This document shows positions 41,983 through 54,389 of a stretch of DNA of 64,000 nt, one piece after another; within the stretch, counting starts at the first letter, position 1; every line of letters starts with the position of its first letter. The translations under genes and the position numbers were made by a program. Below the pieces are notes generated by a model that did not search any database, was not told the DNA's origin, and saw nothing but the letters and a program-made list of their open reading frames with translations. The stretch spans positions 1-64,000 of the forward strand of contig LODT01000031.1 of NCBI GenBank assembly GCA_001606155.1, read 5' to 3'. This DNA comes from Tieghemostelium lacteum (taxonomy: Eukaryota; Evosea; Eumycetozoa; Dictyosteliales; Raperosteliaceae).

Positions 41983-43527
41983 ATGATTTTACCAAGACTA
42001 GTATTAATTAAAATTTTGAGATACCTTGGTAACCTTAGACAATATTTAGGTTTTTGGAAACGAATATCAATACTTAGATTAGTTTGTAGAGATTGGAAAA
42101 ATAATGTAGTACCAAAGATTTTCGAGTTCTTGGGTACAATTACTAGCACAAAGGACTATAACCACTATATTAGTATACCAATATCCAATGATAAAAGTAA
42201 TTTTAATTTGTGTTTACAATTGGATGAACGTAGTTATTTTGGAGATATTGATGACATGAAACTATTTGATCAAGTCTGTAAGGTAACATACAATACACTC
42301 GCAAATTGGGATACGATACCTTGTGATCTCAAATCATTAAAAGAGATTGAATATTTTGAGATACTAAATCAAAATTCATTTTTATTACCGAAATACTGTG
42401 GTAACATTCACACTATCACTATAACTAATATACACGCGAAAATGGAACTTGATATTGAACAACTATCACAACTAATGAATCTGGAAAATCTTTCATTTGA
42501 TCATGTTCATATACTACTTGAATCATTTTCCAAGTTTATAAAGTCACAGAAATCATTAAAAACTCTAGATGTTATATTTCATCCACGTTCTGATCAACTG
42601 TTTGAATCAATCAGGGGAACCAATCTAGAGAAACTCTCTATTACAAGCTATAACAAATACCCAATACCTTTAGATCACTTATTATCAATTCTGAACTCAA
42701 ACTCATCACTAAAAAAATGTAGATTATTTGATTTTTTAGTGCAAATTGATAACAGTGTCTCTCAAATATCTCTTAAAAATAGATTCTCCAATCTATATTG
42801 GAGAGAGTTTGATAATTTTCTGGGTAAATGGACTCCAAGTTACAAGGGTCTGAGTAAGATGACACTGGATTTAAGTAATTACAATGACTATGTTAGATCA
42901 AGAAAATACATAGAACATTTATCTCAATGCCACCCTAGTTGTGAAAAGTTACTTCTACAATTTATATATCCATATGGAAATTTAAGTTTTTTGTATTTCC
43001 CAAAACTTAAAATTTTAAGGGTGTATACTATCACATCTAAATTCTCATTGGAATCTGTTGATAATTCTGTAAGCTCACTACTACTCCGACACCAAAATCT
43101 AACTAGATTGACACTAAGTTCTACCATTTCATCATTTGGTGATTGGAGTGTTATTACAAATCTAAGAAATCTTAGAAATCTTTCTGTTCAAGGTATATCT
43201 TCTTTTGATATGAAAAAGTTTAGTAACTGTATTATAAATCACCCAAGTATTAGTGTAGTAACAATTGATTATATAGACAATACTGTCAGAGAGACTGTTG
43301 ATAAATTTATAAGTTATTTATCAAAAATTATATTAAACAATCATAGAATTACTTATTTACAGATTCCACCACCTCCATATAGAATCATTCAAATGGAGAG
43401 TGTTGAAAAACTAAAAGAGGCTCTGCAATCCGATCATAATCTACTTGAACTACATGTAAATCTTTATCATTCTCAAATTCAAATCCTAATGAAACAATAT
43501 AATCTTTTTAATGAATATGTAGATTAA
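41983..43527 (+). CDS. F-box/LRR-like protein
   Basis: 514 residues from the first ATG. The N-terminus MILPRLVLIKILRYLGNLRQ followed by RLVCRDWKNNVVPKIFE fits an F-box (LP..L...IL.YL......V.R.W). The remainder has irregular leucine-rich units (MNLENLSFDHVHILLESF, TNLEKLSITSYNKYP, NLRNLRNLSVQGISSF, HNLLELHVNLYHS). The most likely role is an SCF-type substrate adaptor, inferred from family resemblance. It shares 187 bp upstream with GPI-type copy 2, so the two are divergently transcribed. Confidence 0.65.
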   Translation: MILPRLVLIKILRYLGNLRQYLGFWKRISILRLVCRDWKNNVVPKIFEFLGTITSTKDYNHYISIPISNDKSNFNLCLQLDERSYFGDIDDMKLFDQVCKVTYNTLANWDTIPCDLKSLKEIEYFEILNQNSFLLPKYCGNIHTITITNIHAKMELDIEQLSQLMNLENLSFDHVHILLESFSKFIKSQKSLKTLDVIFHPRSDQLFESIRGTNLEKLSITSYNKYPIPLDHLLSILNSNSSLKKCRLFDFLVQIDNSVSQISLKNRFSNLYWREFDNFLGKWTPSYKGLSKMTLDLSNYNDYVRSRKYIEHLSQCHPSCEKLLLQFIYPYGNLSFLYFPKLKILRVYTITSKFSLESVDNSVSSLLLRHQNLTRLTLSSTISSFGDWSVITNLRNLRNLSVQGISSFDMKKFSNCIINHPSISVVTIDYIDNTVRETVDKFISYLSKIILNNHRITYLQIPPPPYRIIQMESVEKLKEALQSDHNLLELHVNLYHSQIQILMKQYNLFNEYVD

Positions 43528-43668
43528 AATAAAATTTAATAGGGCACACTTGATTTTACAAGATTCTTAAAGATTATTCGTGTTTGTTTATTTTTTGTTA
43601 TAGAGGTTTATAAAATTATTTTTATAAAATTTTATCTATGCAATTCAAAATATATAATTCAAATTGTT

Positions 43669-43764
43669 TTAATGATGTTGCTGTTGTTGATGTTGGTTAT
43701 GTTGTTGGTATGGTTGATTAGGATATGGCATACCTCTATTATCGTTCATCCATTGTTGAGGGGG

Positions 43765-43799
<35 letters not shown>

Positions 43800-46700
43800 G
43801 ATTATACATTGGTGGTGGTTGTGGGTATGGTTGATTAGGATAAGACATAGGTTGATTTGGACGTGGACCACCATATGGCTGTTGTTGTTGATATGGTTGA
43901 TTTGGTTGATTTGGTTGTGGTCCTTGTTGGTATGGTTGATTTGGACGTGGTCCACCATATGGTCCTTGTTGATATGGTTGATTTGGTTGTGGATATTGTT
44001 GGTATGGTTGATTTGGTTGTGGATAACTTGGTCTCTGTGGTGGATATTGTTGTTGTGAAAGTGGAATTTGTGGTTGTTGTTGTTGTGGTGGTGGTTGTTG
44101 ATATTGTGGAACAAATGGTTGTTGTTGTGGGTTTTGTGGTTGTTGTGAGTAAGCTTGTTGCATTGGTCTCTGTGGTTGTACAGGTGGTGGTTGTTGTTGT
44201 TGTAATGATTTTTGATGTTGTGTGTAAGCTGATGGTCTTTGTGGTGGATATTGTGTATTTTGATTGGAGTTTGTATTACTACTGCTATTTGTAGGTAATC
44301 TGACATTATTAACAACATTTTGGTTGGAAGTCGAAGAAGATGAAGAAGTAGAAGATGATGGAGCTCTACTCTGAAGTAACTGAGCATAATTAGTTTTAAA
44401 ATATTTAATAAGATCATTCAAAGAGTGGAAAAGTTTCTTTCTCAGAAGGAAACCATCACTTTTGATGAAAATATGTTCATGTCTTGGGGTGGAAGTTGGT
44501 ACATGATATAAAGTAACAAATCCAGGATGACTCTGATTAATACCAAAATAGTAAGGAATTCTCTTTGGATTATTAATCTTTTCCTGACGAATAAGTTGAT
44601 CAATCTCCTCTTGAGTTCCATTCTTCCAGTACTGATGTGACTTGACTTCATTTAGATTGTTAATGAGATATTCAACATGTCTTGCTAAAATTTCATCAAG
44701 ACTGTCGTATTTGGTCTCACCCATAAAGAAACTTTTACCTAGAGATACAGCATTAGGTTTATCAGCTTCTTTGATATCATGATGCAGGATAATTCCATCC
44801 CAGAATTTAAATGTAACTGTAATGTGATCAAAACCTTTGCTAGAAGGTCTGAGAAGGGCTTCACCAACTGGTTTGTCTTTAAGGTATTTTTCAGCTTCCA
44901 TGCAACTATAACTATGCCAAAGTGGATGAACAACAGTTCTCTTGATACGTCTCTCCCTTTTGGTTGGTAATGGTTTCTTTTTGACTTCTTGTGGTCTTGG
45001 TACCTCATCACCAGTTAGAAGATATCTATTTTCATTGTCCATTTTAATGTCAAAACTTAATTGTTGTTCCCACTTATTGACATCCAAATCCGATTGTTTG
45101 CAAGACAAATTGACTTGGAATCTATCTTTATCAATAGAGAGAATTCTACAATTTAGAGTGGTACCTCTTGGAATGGTCTTTTGATCATTTTGATCAGAGA
45201 TATCATTGGTGGAGATACTACCCTCCAATCCATTTTCCAAACGTACTTTGATAGCGTTATCAAAGGTTCTGTTGGTAGTTACACTCACCAAAGTACCTTT
45301 TCTGAATGTATGATCAGACTCACCAGTTAACCAATTAAATATCTGGTCATTGGAAGGTTGTTGATAAGGAGCTCTAAAATCTTGGAATGGATTTGTAAGC
45401 TCCTTTCTAATGAATGCCAATGTTCTTTTCATTGGTCTTCCAACTTGTCTCTCAATGATATCAGAGAAATGATCGTAATCCAAACGATCCAATTTAAATG
45501 GTGCCTTCATAACCTTTTCAACATAATCTATGAGATTGTCATCAATCAAAGGTTTGTCTAAAGCCTCTGCAGCAATTCTATAGGCAATCGAGTAGTTATC
45601 TGGATGGATTCTAGTGTCATCTAATCGGTTTACTTTATATCTCTGATGACCAATATACTCTTTACGAATCTGAATGAAACCACAACAGTTTTTGAAAACT
45701 ACATCTTGGTCAAGAAGTTTACCAATACTAGCACGAGAGATAATGTATCCACCTTTTCTAGTTACCATATTGAGCAGCATTTGTGCTTTTCTAGATCCCA
45801 AACCACTGATAAACTGTAGAGTCGATGATGTGTATTTATTCTTTACCATACGATTGATATCAACACCAACTGCATTTACAATATTCATAAAACAACGGTG
45901 TAGCAATTTAACAAGGTAATCTTTACCAATCATATCTTGTAGAGGACTTAACTTTAGATATAGAATATCATTGGCATCGTTACAGAGATTGGCATACTCA
46001 GTCAAAGGATCTAAAAGAGATCTACCAGTAATGATTGCATGCTTCAAAGGTAGAGAAAAATCTGGAAACTCTTCTTGATACTTTAGTGAATTTTGCAAAC
46101 TGTTTCCAATCTCAGGTCCACAATATCTAATATCCAAAGACTTTTTGATATAACCATCTTGTTTGAGTCTTTGAACAAGTTCTGTAATCTCTTCATAGAG
46201 TCTCTTGCAACCAAGTTCAGAAGCCGATACACAAATGAGACGTGGCTGTTGTTCACGTAACATCTTTGAAAGTGAGTCGATATCTTTAGTTTTTCTATCT
46301 GCCAAAGTATCGCCCATAACCCTGTCACAAAGGAACTCTAGTTTGATATGAGTTACAACCTCACCCTCTTTATCCAAAACAACACCCAAAGTAGATGTCT
46401 GATTGGTTCCATTTACAAACGACATGATTTTAAAGTTTCTATTACCACCACGTTTCTTTTGTTTCAGACCTCCATCTTCAGTATCTGATTCATCTTCGTA
46501 TTCGTCTTCATTTTCAGATTCCTCATCTTCATCATCATGGTTTTTATCCGACTGAGCAGGAGGTTCCCAAGGAGCAACTCTCAATTTTTGCTCTAATTTC
46601 TTTGCACATTCAAAAGCCACCCTATTCGAAGCGTCAGTCAATAATTTGTTTTTAAACTCCTTTTCAAAAATGGGGTATAAAAACTTTTGAAGTGATTCCC

Positions 46701-48768
46701 TAATGATTAGTTTTCTCTGTTCATTCCACTGATGTGAAATGTTACTTGTACCATTGGAAAGATACAAATTCTCCATATAAGGCACAATATCCAATTCATG
46801 CTTCGAATCTGGAATCTCCATAGTAACCTTAATGAACCCTTCTCTCTCAGCCTTGAGAATCAACAAATACTGAGATGTGGCAAACTCTTGAATTGGCTTC
46901 TCCTTTATAGCCTTTACAGTATAGTACTGATGGAAAATATCAATTTCCTTGTAACCTTTAGCAGTTGGAATTGTACTAACTCTAGCATGTTCCCTGTAGA
47001 ACCCTCTAACTGATTGTCTGACCATTGGATCATAGCCAATCTCGTGTGCCATCATATAACGACCTGCTTGTAAAACTTTACTCACATCATCGGCTTCCAG
47101 ACAAATGTGATGAAATGCAATAGAACTGGTATCTGCCTCTGGATCAGTTTGTTTGGTAGTTGTAAATGTATCATTAAGATTTATACCAAAATCCTGAGCA
47201 CTCATACCAAATTTCTGTACAAATGATTTCAAACCAGCTTTTACATAAATTGTATATAAATCTCTTTTAATAGCTCTTTTTTGTTTCTTTTGTGGTGCGT
47301 TATTATTGTTGTCATCTAAAGATTCAAATATACTTCCACCATTGGTTTCAGATGGGTTATTTGATTTTGGTTTAGAGGATGTAATCATTTGGAATAGGTC
47401 ATAGAGATCGGATATAGTCTCTTCTGAACGACAGTTATTTAAAGTGACTCTATAAGTCTCTAATTCCTCTGGATGTTGAGACAATATATTTTCCAAATTT
47501 CTCTTACTGACAACCAAATGACTCCACTTCTCGTCTAGATCTAGTATCTGCCAGAGATCAGCCATAGTAAAATAAGGCTCAAAAACATCCTTTTCATAGG
47601 TATGGATATATGGAATTTCCAATTGATCCTTTTGAATCAGTTTGAGAACAGCTGCAATAGATTCAATCACTTTGTTGTCTCTTCTCTCACGAGTATTGAA
47701 TGCTTGGTCATAAATCCATTCAGCTTCTTCAATAGTCTGTCTGTCACCTACATATGAGGTACCTTTACGATTTTGATAACGTTCTGGTACATTCTTTTGA
47801 CGAATTTCCTCATCGGCATCTGTAAAATGTTTCTCTTCAAGAATCGATGGTTCATATTGTTCTCTAATCAGAGCCATCTTATCCTTTACAGGTTCAATCT
47901 GTTCACCCTCTTCATCGACTTCTTCCATCAATTCATCGATATCTTCATCACCAAAGATATCCGAAACTCTACCACCTGAATAACTTTCTTGTCTCTCTAC
48001 AACCCTCTTTTTATAGATAGGTTTATTATGTGAATCAACTACAAAATCATCATATTCCTCATCTTCATTAGTTTTACTAACCGTCAATGCTTTACTGTTT
48101 TCACCATCTTCATCAAAAATATCTAAATTCCCAAAATTAAAAAAAAATAACCACACATTAGTTATAGTGCTATATTGGTGTGTTTAACCTATAATGCATA
48201 CCATCTGCAGAGTTGTTTTCATCTTCTGGTCTATCTGCTTTCAGAGTTTTGAGACGAATATATTGTTTAGGTTGAGAAGAGTTCTTTTGCTTCTTTTTTA
48301 ATCTTTCTAAACGTTTTTTTCTACGGGCCAATCTTCTTTGTTCTGCAACTTCAGGGTCCTCTTCTTCCTCCTCATCATCATCGTCATCAAATACATCGTC
48401 ATCGTCGTCATCGTCCTCTTTGTTTTCCTCTTCCTTATCATCGTCTTCATTAACTACGAAACCATCAATTTCATAGTTATCATCACCTTCATCTTCCTCT
48501 TCACTACTATCTACAAAGTCTTCGTGTGTATTGTCACCTAGTTCGTCATCTAATGTCTTTTTTCTTTTCTTATTAACACTACCATTGCCATTTGAGGTCT
48601 TTTGGTTTGTTTCTGTCATCTCCTGATCCGAACTATGTCTGTTTTCATTTTCTTTCTCTATCTCATCATCACTATAATTACCTAATTTTATAATACACCT
48701 GTTATTAACTCAAATTCTCAATAGTTTCTCAATAGATATCTAAAATCCTAAAAGTAGTACCTACTCAT
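43669..48768 (-). CDS. spt6: transcription elongation factor Spt6
   Basis: Exons 48768-48761 (8 nt, ATGAGTAG), 48671-48202 and 48122-43669 join in frame to 1643 residues, beginning MSSDDEIEKENENRHSSDQE. An acidic N-terminus (DDDDDDDVFDDDDDEEEE) is followed by the helix-turn-helix and YqgF-like core (IRYCGPEIGNSLQNSL), a HhH part (LQFISGLGSRKAQMLLNMV), the death-like and S1 domains (KVRLENGLEGSISTNDISDQ) and the tandem SH2 (SYSCMEAEKYLKDKPVGEAL, LRPSSKG). The last 250 residues are Gln/Pro/Tyr-rich repeats (PNQPYQQ type). Spt6 is a histone chaperone that binds elongating RNA polymerase II through the tandem SH2. Divergent from importin alpha. Confidence 0.93.
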
Positions 48769-49053
48769 TGTGTGAAGTGACCAAAAAGATAAAAAATGAA
48801 AAAAAAAAAAATAAAAAAAAAAAATTAATATTAAATATTTTTTTTTTACCAAATATATTTGGTAACGTTAATTGATGAAATAGTATCAATGATAATATTC
48901 TACTCTTATTTTAAAAATAGTAATAATCAATATTCAATTATCATACAATTTTATTATAAAAAAAAACATTAAAAATATTTTTTTTTTTTATTTTTTTTTT
49001 TTTTTTTTATTTTTTTTTTCCTCACAATATTAGTTAACAGAGAGACCACAACC
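48769..49053. promoter_or_regulatory. bidirectional promoter spacer, spt6 / importin alpha
   Basis: 285 bp between divergent start codons, including long A- and T-tracts (about 48798-48850 and 48960-49019). The T-rich segment before 49054 is on the plus strand, as is usual for dictyostelid transcription starts. Confidence 0.5.
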
Positions 49054-50959
49054 ATGTTAAGCAGAAGTACACAAACATCAGAAAGAAAAGGTCAATATAA
49101 AAAGTCAGTAGACCAAGAAGAGTCAAGAAGAAGAAGAGAAGACCAAACAATTTCAATTAGAAAGCAACATCGTGAAGACCACTTGAATAAAAATAGAAAA
49201 ATTACTACACCAACCCATGAAAACAAAAAAGGTGATAATATAATGTCCCAAAGAGTAGGTTATTATAGATTTCAATACAATGTACTAGCTATTACACCTC
49301 TACCTTCTTTTTCCCTCCTCACTCCTCTTAATTCGTCCAACTCGTTTTTTGTTGAAGTTCAAAAAAAAAAAAAAATATTTAGACAGAGAGTAAAGGGTTG
49401 GAATAAGGGGAAAGGAAAGTGGGGGTGTGGTATTCAACTTTACATAAATATACTAACGTTATCTATTATTACATAAAGTTGGAAAATTTACAACAAATGG
49501 TAGACCAAATCAAATCAGAAGAACCAGAACAAATCTATCACGCAACAGTCGCTTTTAGAAAATTATTATCTATTGAAAGATCTCCACCAATTGAACAGGT
49601 AATTGAAACAGGTATTGTTCCACTACTTGTTAAGTTCCTCTACTGGCATGATTTTCCACAATTACAAGTAAGTATATGGACTACACTTTCGGGTAGTAAA
49701 AAAAATTTTTTTATTATTATCTGAATACTAATTTTTTTAATTTTTTATTATTTGAAAAGTTTGAAGCTGCATGGGCATTAACCAATATTGCATCTGGTAC
49801 ACCAGAACAAACCAGAGTAGTTATTGAAAATGGTGCAATTTATGTATTTGTTTTATTATTAAATTCACCATTTGAGGATGTCAGAGAACAATCAGTTTGG
49901 GCATTAGGTAACATTGCTGGTGACAGTTATGTTTGCAGAGATTTGGTACTACAACAAGGCGCCCTACAACCATTACTCCAACAGATTAATACACAATTGA
50001 GTAGCAACAAGGCTAAATTATCAATGGTTAGAAATGCCACTTGGACTCTATCCAATTTCTGCAGAGGTAAACCATCACCACCATTTGAAGCTGTTCGTCC
50101 ATCTCTCCCAGTTTTGGCTAAACTCATTTACTTCCCAGATGAAGAGGTACTCATTGATGCATGTTGGGCTCTTTCTTATCTCTCTGATGGTAGCAATGAG
50201 AGAATTCAAGAGGTTATCAATGCCAATGTCTGTAGAAAAATGGTTGAATTACTTGGACACAATGCCATTGCAGTACAAACTCCAGCTCTTAGAACTATTG
50301 GTAATATCGTAACTGGTGATGATCACCAAACTCAAGTGGTACTCTCTGTTAGTGCTCTTCAACTATTGTTAAACTTACTCTCTAGTAGTAAAAAAACCAT
50401 TCGTAAAGAAGCTTGTTGGACAATTAGTAACATTACAGCAGGTAACCAAACTCAAATTCAGCAGGTTATTGATGCCAATATCATTCCAACTTTAATTAAT
50501 CTCCTCAGTACTGCTGAGATTGATATCAAGAAGGAAGCAGCTTGGGCCATTTCAAATGCAACTTCTGGAGGAAGTCCACAACAAATTCAATATCTTGTTC
50601 ATAATGGATGTATCAGACCACTCTGTGATCTACTGAGTTTCCCAGATCCACGTATTGTCAATGTTGCTTTAGAAGGTTTGGAAAACATCTTGGAGTCTGG
50701 TAAAAATGAAGCCAAACTCAAGGGAACTGAAAATGAATACTGCAAATATGTTCAAGTTGCAGAAGGTGTTAAGAAACTTCAACATCTCCAACAAATCAGT
50801 CATTTGGAAACCTTTGAAAAAGCCAATAGAATTCTTGGTAAATACTTTAATGATGAAGATGATGAAGACATTCAAGTTCTCATCCCAGAAGCCACTGGAA
50901 ATCACTTTGATTTCAAAAATGACATTTCTGGTAAAACATCACATTATGATGACATCTAA
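49054..50959 (+). CDS. importin subunit alpha
   Basis: Predicted exons 49054-49254, 49479-49667 and 49760-50959 give 529 residues, normal for the family. The first donor (GTAGGT) was chosen because it joins in phase to [20 protein letters not shown]; another donor is possible. The N-terminal IBB is basic ([20 protein letters not shown]). Ten ARM repeats follow with the W..N array that binds nuclear localisation signals: [84 protein letters not shown]. The end has the acidic ARM10/CAS-binding region. It carries cargo with importin beta. The first intron (224 bp) is long for this genome and contains an incidental open frame. Confidence 0.92.
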
Positions 50960-51883
50960 AACATCACAATACTTGTGTTTGGTGAGTTATCTCTCCCAAC
51001 TAAAAAAATCCATTCCCCACACAAACAAAAAAACATATATTTCCGATTCTATCCTTATAAATTACCTCCCCTTTCCTTTCCTTTCCTTTCCACTCAACCG
51101 ATTCTATCCTAATTACTCTTTTCACTCTTTTTAAAGGTACCACTAACTAGTGGTATTTTACAATCATCTAAATATTTATTTGATAAATAATACCAATCAA
51201 AATCATAAATTATATAATTACACACAATCACCGATCCTATCCTCCAATTACACAAATGATCATTTATGCGCTTTTTTTTCAGTTCATTTGATTTTGAATT
51301 TCCATACCAAACAACAGTACAATCCCTCTCATAATAAAATCAAATATATACACTCCCCCATCCCGTTACTATCAATTCACACAGATCCTCACTACTCATT
51401 AACTTTTTTTTTTTACTTCTTTACTTTGACTTCATTTACTATGACTGACTTTACATGACTTTAATTACCTGACATTACATAACTTGACTTTATTTACATC
51501 ACACTTACTTTTCATTACTTTACATGGCATGACTTTATATATTTCAATTGTAAAATTTATAAATAAAGATTTCTTTACCCTTTTTTTTCCTAATTTTTTA
51601 AAACAAGTGAAAGTTGGTTACATTTGTGAACTTGAAATCAAATGATTTTCTAATAGTAATAACACGTCTTTTAAAATTGAGTCATGACTCCATATTTTGA
51701 TCTTATATTTTTAGGTGATTAAATCAAAATGTTCTCAAAAAATTCTTTTTTTCTTTTTTTGATTTAAATTTTTTCTTGTTATTTATTATTTTTAGACAAT
51801 TACTATTGATAATTTATTTATTTATTTTTTTATTTGTTTAAGTATAATATATATATTTTAATTGTATATATTAGATCAAAAGA
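50960..51883. other. pyrimidine-rich intergenic/3' region with short repeated motifs
   Basis: The plus strand is T/C-rich and G-poor. CCGATTCTATCCT occurs at 51043-51055 and 51098-51110, with a one-base variant at 51231-51243. A CCTTT microsatellite lies at about 51067-51091. Between about 51428 and 51540 degenerate TGACTT/ACTTTA units recur. No gene is recognised. It may be importin-alpha 3' UTR plus promoter of the gene at 51884. Confidence 0.5.
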
Positions 51884-52370
51884 ATGAATAATTTTGTAGA
51901 TGTGAAATTATTTGTAGTTGGTGATGAAGATGAGAATACAGAATACAATGAAGATATTATCACTAATAAGATATTAGAAGGTCTGAAAGATTTCCCAATC
52001 ACCAATGAAACTGCACAGAATCTTCTCAATCAAATTCAGCTTCAACCACCATTACCAGTTATCACCAGAGAAGTTGAACAAAATCTCAATGAACTATCAC
52101 TTGAAAGAGATATGGAAAATCACTTTTTCAACAGTGACGATGATGTCGATGATGATGATGATGATTATGAGGATGTTCATGATATGGATGATACAACTGA
52201 AGAGGAAGAACAAGAAGAAAAAGTCAAATTGATCAATAACTCTCAAGATGACCTTGACTTTTCATTTGAATCACCAAAATTACCAGCTACAGATAACAAA
52301 GATAATGGTTATTCATTTAGTAATTCTCTTCTTTTAAAACCATATGAAGGTAACCATTTATTAACATCTT

Positions 52371-52430
<60 letters not shown>

Positions 52431-53686
52431 AAACTAGTGCTATTCCAACTCCTCCACCTCCTCCACCACTTACATTAGTTAGTCAAACCAAATCTTTATC
52501 TATATGGGATAATTTAAGTTCACAACCAAAATTACCAACACCTAAACCAGTTCCCAAAAGAGATTTTAATGGATTAAATAATAGTTTATCTAATATAATT
52601 GATGATAATATGTTAATTGGTTTCTTGACCAGTCAAGATATAAACAAATGTTATCAGTTTGCACTTATTGAGATTGCACCTGGAATGCTTGAAGATGAAA
52701 TGGAAACACAGTTTCAATTCTATCAGGATATGATCAGAACATCATTTAAAACTGATCTTGTGGAGTCTAATAACATTGAACAATTTCAATGTCTATTGAA
52801 AGTTGGATACTATACTTATAATCTAACATCATACTCCTCATGTTATGTAATTCAAGGTCTGGGTGAAGATGATGAGTCTTTCCTAAAAAGTAGAAATATC
52901 TTGACACTAGATCACTTGGTAAAGGCTATTGACATGCCATGGGTTGTTACCAGTCCAAGATGGGAGATATTTTGTCTAATTGCCAAACGTATACTCGAAC
53001 TTGTAAAACAAAGTAACACACTCCCACCCATTATTCAACCAGTAAAAGAGACATTGGTATATGTCTACCACTACACTACATTCCAAACACTAGCTGATAT
53101 TGCCTACAGTCATGGAGTCAAATCACCAAAAGCTCTCTTTGAAGATTTTATAAAAACTGATGTCTCAACTCGTTTTAATCATCCATGGAGAAAACTATAT
53201 TTCAGCTACCAATCTGAAGCCGCCAAACACTGTAATGTATCTAACCCAACTGACTTGGACGTCTACAGTTATCTAGTATGGAGATCAAGTAACTCCACTG
53301 GACTCTCCAGTCAAAATTGCTTGGGAGGTGTTAAAGCCATTTTCTTTTTCTGGAAACCTATACCACAACACCACAAACTAGGTATCTATGAAAAAGAGAT
53401 GGAAGCTAAAGTAACTATCAATCTCAGTGAACTCATTGCCGATAACCACCAAATTATGCACTGTAGAAAATCACTCTTAAACTCAAAATATGTTGACAAG
53501 GATTGTTGGTATCAAGTTGATAAACAAACACTCTCCTTTGAAATGGATCAAAATTATTGGAATGATTATGTAGACTATTCTGATCCAAAATCAGTAATCC
53601 CACATGGTTGCATTATTCTTCCAGATGGTATTCTTCCTGAAAAATATTTTTCCTATAAACTCACCAATAATCAACCTCAAAGATAA
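51884..53686 (+). CDS. unrecognised 600-residue protein
   Basis: A single frame. The N-terminal 230 residues are low complexity: an acidic block (DDDVDDDDDDYEDVHDMDD), an AAT-encoded Asn run (52375-52423) and a Pro run (PTPPPPPPLTL). From about residue 235 the sequence is ordered and well supported by composition: NMLIGFLTSQDINKCYQFAL, LKVGYYTYNLTSYSSCYVIQ, HLVKAIDMPWVVTSPRWEIF and CLGGVKAIFFFWKPIPQHHK. No transmembrane segment or signal peptide is seen. I do not recognise the domain; it may be lineage-specific. Confidence 0.65.
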
Positions 53687-54389
53687 ATCAAATTCTCCCC
53701 AAATCCTCACACCCTTTTTTAAATTTGAAATCCAACTGTAAAAACTTCTCATTATCATTTTAAATAAACATGTAAACAAACAACTTCTTTTTTTTTTAAT
53801 AATAATAATATCCAAGTGATCTGATCTATTTTTTAGTGTGAGTCATCTATCTTCATTTTTTTTATTATTTTTCTACAAAAAAAAAAACACTTCCCATCAT
53901 GTTTTTATTTAAATATTAAATCATTTTATATTTCATATCTTCATTTCCATTATCAGTACCCATTGTATTGTCCAATATCAGTATTATTAAAATTGTATAG
54001 AACATAATTTAATTTCAATTATTCAAAATGAACAAACATATTTTTAAACAAAATCAAAATCAAATGTATACTCTTTTATTAGCAATTCAAACTGAAATTG
54101 TACAATTGATACCAAATTCCAATGATCTGGGTCTCTCATCACTGATAAAAAATAATTCAAAAGAATTAAAAAAATGGAACAAAAATCAAATAAACAATAT
54201 ATCAACACCCAAGTATTTTTGTAAATTGACTGACAGTAATAAATCAAATAATTTTAGAAAAAATAAAAAATATCACTATTAATTATTTAAGATTTTTTAT
54301 TTTCAATGAGTCATTTTAAATCTTAAATTTTTAAGAGGAAAAAATTATTTTAGTAAAATTTTTTTTGGAATAGAGAACAGTCAAACAAA
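53687..54389. other. intergenic, AT-rich
   Basis: Spacer between two same-strand genes, with an A-tract near 53876 and one possible small ORF (54028-54282). Nothing else recognised. Confidence 0.4.
54028..54282 (+). CDS. possible small protein, 84 residues
   Basis: An ATG-initiated frame (MNKHIFKQNQNQMYTLLLAI) with helical, basic, Asn/Lys-rich composition (ELKKWNKNQINN). Third-position usage is host-like, and such lengths are uncommon by chance in this AT-rich spacer. It has no recognised domain and no intron. Could be a real small gene or chance. Confidence 0.35.
   Translation: MNKHIFKQNQNQMYTLLLAIQTEIVQLIPNSNDLGLSSLIKNNSKELKKWNKNQINNISTPKYFCKLTDSNKSNNFRKNKKYHY

Noticed and set aside
43672-44417. 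Open frames on both strands opposite or overlapping the Spt6 C-terminus
   Set aside because: They are shadows of the Gln/Pro/Tyr repeat region; the Spt6 frame is conserved and the others are low-complexity artefacts.
49255-49478. Continuation of the importin-alpha first-exon frame
   Set aside because: Residues are unlike any importin alpha, and removing the segment as an intron joins the IBB to the ARM repeats in phase.
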